DNA from: Cystobacter fuscus DSM 2262
GTDB taxonomy: Bacteria; Myxococcota; Myxococcia; Myxococcales; Myxococcaceae
DNA length: 64,000 bases
Assembly: GCF_000335475.2 (NCBI RefSeq)
Contig: NZ_ANAH02000064.1
Span: 186,001-250,000, forward strand
Direction of reading: 5' to 3'
The notes beneath the pieces are model-generated. The model saw nothing but the letters and a program-made list of their open reading frames with translations. It did no database searches and was not told the origin of the DNA. Position 1 is the stretch's first letter; every line of letters begins with the position of its first letter. Positions 30,101-39,100 of this stretch are shown in pieces. Position numbers and translations under genes: made by a program.

Positions 30101-33100
30101 ATGACGGACCACTCCTCGGCCACGCGGATGGGATCATGCAGCGGAAGCACCACGCTGCCCGCGCGCAGGGACACCCGCTCGGTGATCATCGCCAGCGCCG
30201 CGCTGGTGGCGGTGGGGCTCGGGTAGGGGCCGCCGAAGGCATGGAAGTGCCGCTCGGGTGTCCACACCGCGCTGAAGCCGTGCGTGTCGGCGAACCTCGC
30301 CCCGTCCAGCAGGAGCTGGTACTTGCGCCGCCCCGAGGCCTCCGCGTCATTGGCGAAGTAGAAGAGGCTGAAGTCCAGGGGCCGCGTCGCGGACGGCTCC
30401 GGACGCAACGCCACGAGCCGCGACGGAGCACGTGCCGGGAAGACGACCTGGAGTCCCCGGGTGAGCGCCCAGAGCAGCTCCAGGCCCGAGGGATCGGCGG
30501 CGTCCGGGAGGCACCACCAGGTCTCGCCCGGGCGGGCCTCGACGCGGGCATCCAGCGCGGAGAAGCGCTCGAGCAGGTTGTGGTGGCTCCACATGACCCG
30601 GGCCCGCTCGCCGTGCTCCGGCTCGCGCACCAGGCAGGCCAGGCCGTTGCCGTCCACGGCCGGCGCGAGGGTCTCGGGAGGGCGCGCATCGGACAGCTCA
30701 AGGCGCAGGAGGTGGGCCTCGTCCAGCCCCGGAGGCAGCGGTGCCGAGGGGCTCGTAATAAGGAGGGGGGTGGCCTCTTCCCGGCCGAGCGCGGACAGCT
30801 CCTCGGACGGCGAGACGAGGGCATAGGCGCCACCAGCGGCCAGCACGCCCCACAGGGCCACGGCCCGCTCGGCAGAGGGCTCCAGGTCCACGGCCACGGG
30901 AATCCCCGGCCCCACGCCGCGCGTCCGCAGCCGGGAGGCGAGCGCGAGCGCGTGGGCACGCAGGGCCCGCCAGCTCAGGGTCTGGTCTCCCTGGCGGATC
31001 GCCACCGCGTCCGGAGTGCGTCCGGCCTGGGTGGACAGCAGGGCGGGCAGGGAGGTGCCCTGGGAGGCGGAGGCGCCGGGCAGCTGCGTTGCTCGCGGGG
31101 GCCCGTCGAGGGAGAGCTGGGACAGGGGCTTGTCCGGCGAGGCCAGCGCGTCGGTGAGCAAGGCCTCCAGTTGCGAGAGCAGCCGGACGATGGTGGAGGT
31201 GTCGAACAGATCGACGGCGTACTCCAGCGTGCCGGAGAAGCCCTGGGCGTCCTCGCGCATGAGCAGCGACATGTCCGCGAGCGAGGTGCCGTACTGAGCG
31301 GGCAACTCCGTGACGTCGAAGTAGCTCAACTTCGGGCCGGGCAGCTCGAGCAGGGGCGCGGACACGCCCTGGGTGTGCAGCAGGAAGATGGCGTCGAACA
31401 GGCGCGACAGCCGGGCCTCCTCACCGGGCTCCAGCTCTCCGAGGAGTTGCTCGTAGGGCACGTCCGGGTGGGCGAAGGCGGAGAGGGTGGTGTCGCGCAC
31501 GCGCAGCGCGAGCGCGCGGAAGCTCGGGTCGCTGGCCAGGGAAGTGCGCAGCGCCAGGGCATGGGCCACATAGCCGATCTGCGGCTCCAGCTCGGGGCGG
31601 GTCCGGTTGCCGATGGAAGTGCCGACGACGATGTCGTCCTGACCCGTGCACCGGGCCAGCCAGGCCTTGAAGCCCGCGAGCAGCGTCATGTACGGCGTGA
31701 GGCCCTCGCGCTGGCCGAAGGCGTGGAGGGCGGCGCCGAGCGCCCGGGGGAAGGCGAACGCGTGACGGGCGCCCCGGCGGCGCGTACCAGGCACGCGCGG
31801 GCGATCCAGGAGCAGGGGGAGGGGTCCGGGACGCCGCGCGAGCTGCTGGCGCCAGTAGGTCTGCTGGGCCGCGAGCGAGCCATCGGCCAGGGCGCGGCGC
31901 TGCCAGAGGGTGAAGTCGATGTACTGGAGGGGCAGCGCGGGCACGGGCACGGGCTGGCCGGTGAGCAGCCCGCTGTAGAAGACCATCGCCTCCCCGATGA
32001 AGTTCACCAGGGAGATCGTGTCCGCCACGAGGTGATGGATGGTGAGCAGCAGCACGTGCTCGGCCTCGGCCATCCGCAGCAGTTGCACCCGGACCAGCGG
32101 ACCCTGGGCGAGCGGGAACGGCGCGGTGGGCGCGAGGCGGGCCAGTCGCATCGCCTCGGCCTCCCGGTCCCCGGCGAAGCCGCTCAGATCCACCACCGGC
32201 AGGGACACGCGCACCTCGGGAAGGATGCGCGGCCAGGCCTTGCCGTCCACCTGGGGGAAGACGGTGCGCAGCGACTCGTGCCGGCGGAGCACCTCGTTGA
32301 TGCCGCGCTCCAGCAGCTCGGGACGCAGCGCGCCGGAGAGCCGGACCGCGAGGGGCTCGTTGAACAGGGAGCTGCCCGGCTCGCGCAGCTCCATCTCCCA
32401 GACGCGCTCCTGCACGTAGGACAGGGGAATGGGCTCGGGGCGGGGAACGGGCCGCATCGCCGTCGCGGTTGCCTCGCCCGAGCGCGGCTCCACCTGGAGC
32501 CGGGCCTCGATGCGCGCGGCCAGGGTGGCGATGGTGGGCGCCTCGAACAGATCATTGAGCGGAATCTGGGCCTGGAAGGTCTCGCGCAACCGGGTGAGCA
32601 ACTGCGCCGCCATCAGCGAGTTGCCGCCCAGGTCGAGGAAGTTGTCGTCCGGGCCGATGTCCTCCACGCCCAGCCGCTCCCGCCACAGCTCCGTCAGCCG
32701 TTGCTGGATGTCGCCGAGGGGCGCGCGGCGCACGGGGGCTTCGGCGGCGGGCACGGGCGCGGGGGGCGGCGGAGGCGTCGGGACAGCCGCCACCCCGGGG
32801 AGGGACTCGGTGGGCGTGGCGGGCCGCTGCTCCAGGGGGAAGCGGGTCTCCTCGAACGGGTAGCCCGGGAGCGGGATGCGGCGGCGGCGCTCGTGGGCGT
32901 GGAAGCCGTTCCAGTCCACGGCCGCGCCCGCGCGCCAGAGCGAGCCCAGTGACTCCAGCAGCGTCTGGGAGTCGGAGGCGGACGTGCCACTGCGGCGCAG
33001 CGAGGGCACTCCGAGTGCCGTGCGCTCGGCGCGCAGCCGGGGCCGGGCGAGCGCGGTGAGGTTCTGGTCCGGGCCGGTCTCGATGAACCAGCTCCAGCCC

Positions 33101-36100
33101 GCCTCCACGAGCGTGCTCAAGCCCGAGGCGAAGCGCACGGGCTCGCGCATCTGCCGGGCCCAGTAACGCGGGGACGTCGCCTCCTCGGGGCGGATCCACG
33201 TGCCGGTGAGGCTGGAGATGTAGGGGATGGAGGGGGGATTCAGGGTGAGCCCGGCCACGACGCGCTCCAGGCCAGCCATCAACGGCTCCACGGCGCGCGA
33301 GTGGAACGCATGCGCCGAGGACAGGCGCATCAGGCCCACGTGCCGCCCGGCCAGCGTGCGCTCCAGGGCGTCCAGGGCCTCGAGAGGACCGGACACCGTG
33401 CAGCGATCCGGGCCGTTGAGGGCGGAGAGCTCCACGGCCTCGGGCAGGAGCGGCGCCAGGGCCTCGGCGGAGAGCCCCACCGCGAGCATGCCGCCCGGGG
33501 GGAGCTGGGCCATGAGCTCCCCGCGGATGACGGCCAGCCGGAGCGCGTCCTCCAGGGAGAGCACGCCCGACACACACGCCGCCGCGTACTCACCGAAGCT
33601 GTGGCCGAGCAGCGCGGACGGCTCGAAGCCGAAGCTCCGCCACAGTCGGGCGAGGGCGAGCTCCACGGCCAGCAGCGCGGGCAGCGCGATGCGGGGAGAG
33701 GAGAGGAGGGACTCGGCGGCGGCCTCGGCACCCGGCTCGGGGAAGAGCACCGGGAGCAGCGGCTCCGTCAGGCCCGCGGCGGGCAGGAGCGCGAGGCACG
33801 CGTCCAGCTCCTTCCGGAAGAGGGGCTCGGCGGCGTACAGCTCCTGGGCCATGCGCACGGACTGCGCGCCCTGACCGGGGAAGAGGAAGGCCACGCGGCG
33901 CGAGCGGGCGGCGTTCAGCTCACGTACCTCGGACGGAGGGCCGGCCTCCTCCAGCGCGCGCACGAGTCCCGCGGCGTCCTCCACGACGAGTGCCCGGCGG
34001 AACTCGAAGGCCTTGCGCCCCACGTGCTGGGTGAAGGCCAGGTCCGCGAGGTTCACCTCCGGGTGTTTCTCCACGAAGCCGGCCAGCGCGCGGCCCATCG
34101 CCTCCAGGGCGGAGGCGCTCCGGGCGGACAGGGTGACGAGCTGCCGGGGGCGGTGGCTGCCCTGCCCGCCGTCCTGTCGCGGCGCCTCTTCCAGCACCAC
34201 GTGGGCGTTGGTGCCACCGATGCCGAACGAGCTGACTCCGGCCCGCCTGGGGCCCTCGGTGCGCGTCCAGGGGCGGGGGGCGGTGTTGACGAAGAACGGA
34301 CCGCGCTCGAAGTCGATCTCCGGATTGGGGCGCTCGAAGTGGAGGCTCGGGGGGATTTCTCCGTGGTGCAGCGCGAGGGCGGCCTTGATGAGACCGGCGA
34401 TGCCCGCGGCGGTGTCCAGGTGCCCGATGTTGGTCTTCACCGAGCCGATGGCGCAGTAGCCGGTGAGGCTCGTCTGGGCGCGGAAGGCGCGGGTGAGCGC
34501 GGCGATCTCGATCGGATCTCCCAGCGAGGTGCCGGTGCCGTGGGCCTCCACGTAGCCGATGCTGGAGGCGTCGACGCCGGCCGAGGCGAGCGCGCGGGAG
34601 ATGACCTGGCTCTGTCCCTGGACGCTGGGCGCGGTGTAACTGACCTTGGCGGCGGCGTCGTTGTTGAGCGCCGAGCCCTTGATGACGGCGTAGATGGAGT
34701 CCCCGTCGCGCACGGCGTCCGCGAGCCGCTTGAGCACCACCACGCCCAGGCCGTTGCCGAGCACGGTGCCCCGGGCGCTCGCGTCGAACGCGCGGCAGTG
34801 GCCGTCGGGGGAGAGGATCATCCCTTCCTGGAAGAGGTAGCCGGTGCGCTGGGGCAGGGACACCTTCACCGCGCCGGCCAGCGCGAGGTCCGACTGGCGG
34901 GTGCGCAGGCTCTGGCAGGCGAGGTGCACGGCCACGAGCCCCGTGGAGCAGGCGGTGTAGACGTTGAGGCTCTCGCCGCCGAGCTGGAGCTTGTAGGCCG
35001 TCTTGGTGGCCACGTTCTCGCCGGTGGTGGTGCCCAGCGCCTCGAACAGCGAGGCGGGATCCTTCCGGGTCTGCCCGAGCACCGCCAGCACGTGCGTGCT
35101 CGAGCTGCCCGCGCCGGCGTAGAGGGAGATGGGCTCGTGGAAGCGCTCCGGGTCATGGCCGGCGTCCTCGAGCGCGTGCCAGGCGCACTGGAGGAAGAGC
35201 CGCTGCTGCGGATCCATCCACGTCGCCTCGCGGGGGGACAGCTCGAAGAAGCCGGCATCGAAGCCCTCGGCGCCCTCGAGGATGCCGCCGGCGGGGACGA
35301 AGTCCGGATGGGTGCGCAGTGCCTCGGAGAACAGGGGCGAGGGCTCCAGCTCCTCCGGGGCGAAGCGCGAGATGGACTCCACGCCCTGGCGCAGGTTCTC
35401 CCAGAAGGCGTGCACATCGGCGGCGCCCGGGAAGCGCCCGGCCATGCCGATGAGGGCGATGTCGTGGGAGTCCTCGTCGGAAGCCGTGCGCCGGGGCTCG
35501 GCGGCGGGGGCCGGACGCTCGCTCTGGAGCCGCGCCGCGAGGGCGCTCACGGTGGGGTGCTCGAAGAGGTGGGTGACGGGGACGTCGTGGCCCAGCTCGT
35601 CGCGCAGGTGCGTGCTCGCCTTCACCACGAGCAGCGAGCTGCCGCCCAGGTCATCGAAGAAGTGGTCATGCGGCCCCACGTGGGGCACCTGGAGCACGCG
35701 CGCCCAGACGGAGGCGATGCGCTGCTCCAGCTCGGAGCGGGGCTCGGTGGAGGGTGCCGGGGGCACGGGGCTGGCCTGCTCGGGCGAGGGCAGCGCCTGA
35801 CGATCCACCTTGCCGCCCGGGGAGAGGGGCAGCGCGTCCAACCGGACGATGGCGGAGGGCACGAGCGCGTCGGGAAGCCGCTCGCGCAGGAAGCGCCGGA
35901 GGGCCGCGGGCTCCACGTCCTCGCCGGCCACGACATAGGCCACCAGCCGCGACTCGCCAGCGTGCTCCCGCACGAGCACCACGACCTGACGCACGCCGGG
36001 GTGCTGGGCCAGCGCGGCTTCCACCTCGCCGAGCTCCACGCGCACGCCGCGCACCTTCACCTGGGCATCGCGCCGGCCGAGGAACTCCAGCCGCCCATCC

Positions 36101-39100
36101 GGCGACAGGCGCACGCGGTCCCCCGTCCGGTACAGCCGCGCACCGGGGATGGAGGAGAAGGGGTGGGGAACGAAGCGCTCGGCGGTGAGCGTGGGGCGGT
36201 GGAGGTAGCCCCGGGCCACGCCAGCGCCGCCCACGTACAGCTCTCCGGGGACGCCCACGGGCACGGGCTCCAGGCGTGCGTCGAGCACGTACGTCCGGGC
36301 GCCCGCGATGGGCCGGCCGATGGACGGCTGGCGGGGATCCACGTCGGGGTCGATCGTGGCGCAGACGCTTGCCTCGGTGGGGCCGTAGGCATTGAGGAAG
36401 CGGCGGCCGGGCTTCCAGCGTCGGGCCAGCTCCGGGGTGCAGGCCTCGCCCACGGAGGCCACCACGTGCAGGTGGGGCAGGGCCTCGGGCTCCAGCGGGG
36501 CGAGCGAGGTGGGCGTGGCGGTGATGACGGTGATGCGCTCGTCGGCGAGCACCTTCTGGAGCGGGGGCCCGGGCAGCAGCGACTCGGGCGGAGCGAGCAC
36601 CAGGTGGGCGCCGGAGAGCAGCGTGGAGAAGAGCTCGCTGACGGAGGCATCGAAGCCGATGGACGCCATCTGCAGCATCCGTTCGCCAGGGCGCAGGCCG
36701 AGTGCCTCGTGGGTGGCGCGGGCGGTGTTGCACAGGCCGCGGTGTTCCAGCAGGGTGCCCTTGGGCGTGCCGGTGGAGCCGGAGGTGAAGATGACGTAGG
36801 CGAGGTGCCCGGGGGTGACGGCGGGTGCGGGCGACAGCGCCGTCTCGGGCTGTGCGTCCAGGGCCGGACCATCCCCATCCAGGAGCACCAGCAGCTCACC
36901 TTGGGAGGCGAGCTGATCGGCCAGGGCCTCGCGGGAGATGATCACGGGCACCTGGGCTTCCCGGAGCATCAGCGCGAGACGGGCGGAGGGGTAGCTGGGA
37001 TCGAGCGGCAGGAAGGCGCCGCCGGCCTTGAGCACGCCGAGCACGGCGATGGCCCACTCGGGCGTGCGCTCCAGGTGAACGCCCACCACCATCTCCGGCC
37101 CGACGCCGAGCGAGGCCAGGTGCCAGGCGAGCTGGTTGGCGCGCGCGTCGAGCTGCCGGTAGGACAGGGTGCTGGTGCCGAGGGAGACGGCGGGAGCGTC
37201 GGGGGTGCGGCGGACCTGCTCCTCGAAGAGGAGGTGCGCACAGGAGTCGGGAGTCGCGGGCGCGGTGTGGCTCCACTCCACGAGGGCGCGGTGGCGCTCG
37301 GGCGCGGAGAGCAGGGGCAGCGCGTGCACGGGGCGCTCCGGAGCGGCGGCGGCCCCTTCGAGCAGCAGACACAGGTGCGCGAGCATGCGCGAGACGGTGC
37401 TCGCGTCGAAGAGATCGGTGGCGTACTCGCCCAGCAGCTCCAGGCCGTGGGCGGACTCGGTGACGGAGAGGGTGAGGTCGAGCTTGGTGGCGCCGGTGTC
37501 CCCGAGGGAGCTGTCGAGGACGAGGCTCGCGCCCGGAGGCGTGGAGGGGGCGTCCTGGAGCACGAGCTTCACCTGGAAGAGGGGCGCGTGGGCGAGGCTG
37601 CGCTCGGGGTTGAGCGCGCGCACCAGCTCGTCGAAGGGCAGGTCCTGGTGGGCCTGGACGCCGAGCACGCCCGCGTGGACCCGGGCGAGCAGCTCACGGA
37701 AGGAGGGGGCGCCGCGCAGATCTCCACGAACGGGGAGCGGATTGACGAAGAGGCCGATGAGTCCAGCGATTTCGGGCCGCGTGCGGTGGGCGAGGTCCAC
37801 GCCGACGACGAGCTCCTCCTGGCCGGAGTAGCGGTGCAGCAGGAGCTGGAAGCCGGCGAGCAGGGCGACGAAGGGGGTGGTGCACTCGCGGTGGGCGAGC
37901 GCCTTCACGCGGGCCCAGGACTCGTGCTCGAGGCGGTGCACCACGTGGGCGCCCTGGTAGGACTGGGACGGGGGCCGGGGGCGATCCCCGGGCAGCTCCA
38001 GCACGGGCGGGGCGCCGGCGAGGTACGTGCGCCACCAGCCGAGCAGCGCCTCGAGCCGCGCGCCGCGCAGCGACTCGCGCTGCCAGACGGCGTAGTCGGC
38101 GTATTGCAGGGGCAGGGCGGGAAGGGAGGGCGTGCGGCCGGTGGAGAGGGCCGAGTAGAGCGCCTCCAGTTCGCGCACGAGGACGCGCAGGGACCAGCCA
38201 TCGGAGATGATGTGGTGGGGCGTGAGCAGCAGCAGATGCCGCTCGGCGCCGAGCCGCACCAGGGTGGCGCGGAGCAGCGGTCCGCGAGAGAGGTCGAAGG
38301 GGCGCCGGGCCTCCTCGCGCGCGAGCCGTTGGGCTTCCCGCTCGCGGGCGTTCTCGGGCAGGGCGCTCAGGTCGACGACGCCGAGGGCCAGGACCAGCTC
38401 CTCGAGGATGTGCTGGGAGGGCTCGCCGCGCTCCTCGCGGAACACGGTGCGGAGCGTCTCATGGCGGCGCACGAGGGCCTGGAGACTCTTCTCCAGGGCG
38501 GACACGTCGAGGGGGCCCGTCACGCGGGAGACCACGGGGACGTTGTAGAAGGCGCTGCCGGGCTCGAGCCGATCGAGGAACCACAGCCGCTGCTGGGCGA
38601 AGGAGAGGGGCAGGGGCCGGTCGCGAGGCGCGCGGGGGATGGAGCCCCGGGGAGAGGCGGAGGCCTGGCGCGCGGAGATCTCCCGGGCCAGCTCGGAGGC
38701 GCTCACGCCCCGCAGCAGGGTCTCCATGGGCAGGGCGACGCCCAGGTCCTGCTCCAGCGCGTGCGCGAGTTCCACCGCGGCGAGGGAGTCCAGTCCCAGC
38801 CGGGTGAGGGGCTGGTGCGGCTCAAGGGAGTGGGCGCGAGCGCCTAGCCGCGTGGCGATGAGCGCCAGCACGCGGGCCTCCACGGAGTCGGCGGGAGCGG
38901 CCGGAGAGGCGGGTGACGCGGAGGGAGGGGGCGTGGGCTCCGAGGCCCGCCAGACGTGGACGGCGCGCAGCTCACCGGCGAGGAACGCGGCACGGCAGGC
39001 GCGGCGCTGCACCTTGCCGCTGGACGTCTTGGGCAGACTGCCGGGCTGGATGAGCACGAGCGCGTGGGGCCGCACCTCATGCCGCTCGGCGAGGCGTTGC

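Noticed and set aside
33301-38847. 1848-residue open frame on the plus strand opposite the megasynthase, and similar long frames around it
   Set aside because: The sequence is Gly/Ala/Arg/His-rich without any domain, and the minus strand encodes clear NRPS/PKS motifs throughout. It is an artefact of high GC content.
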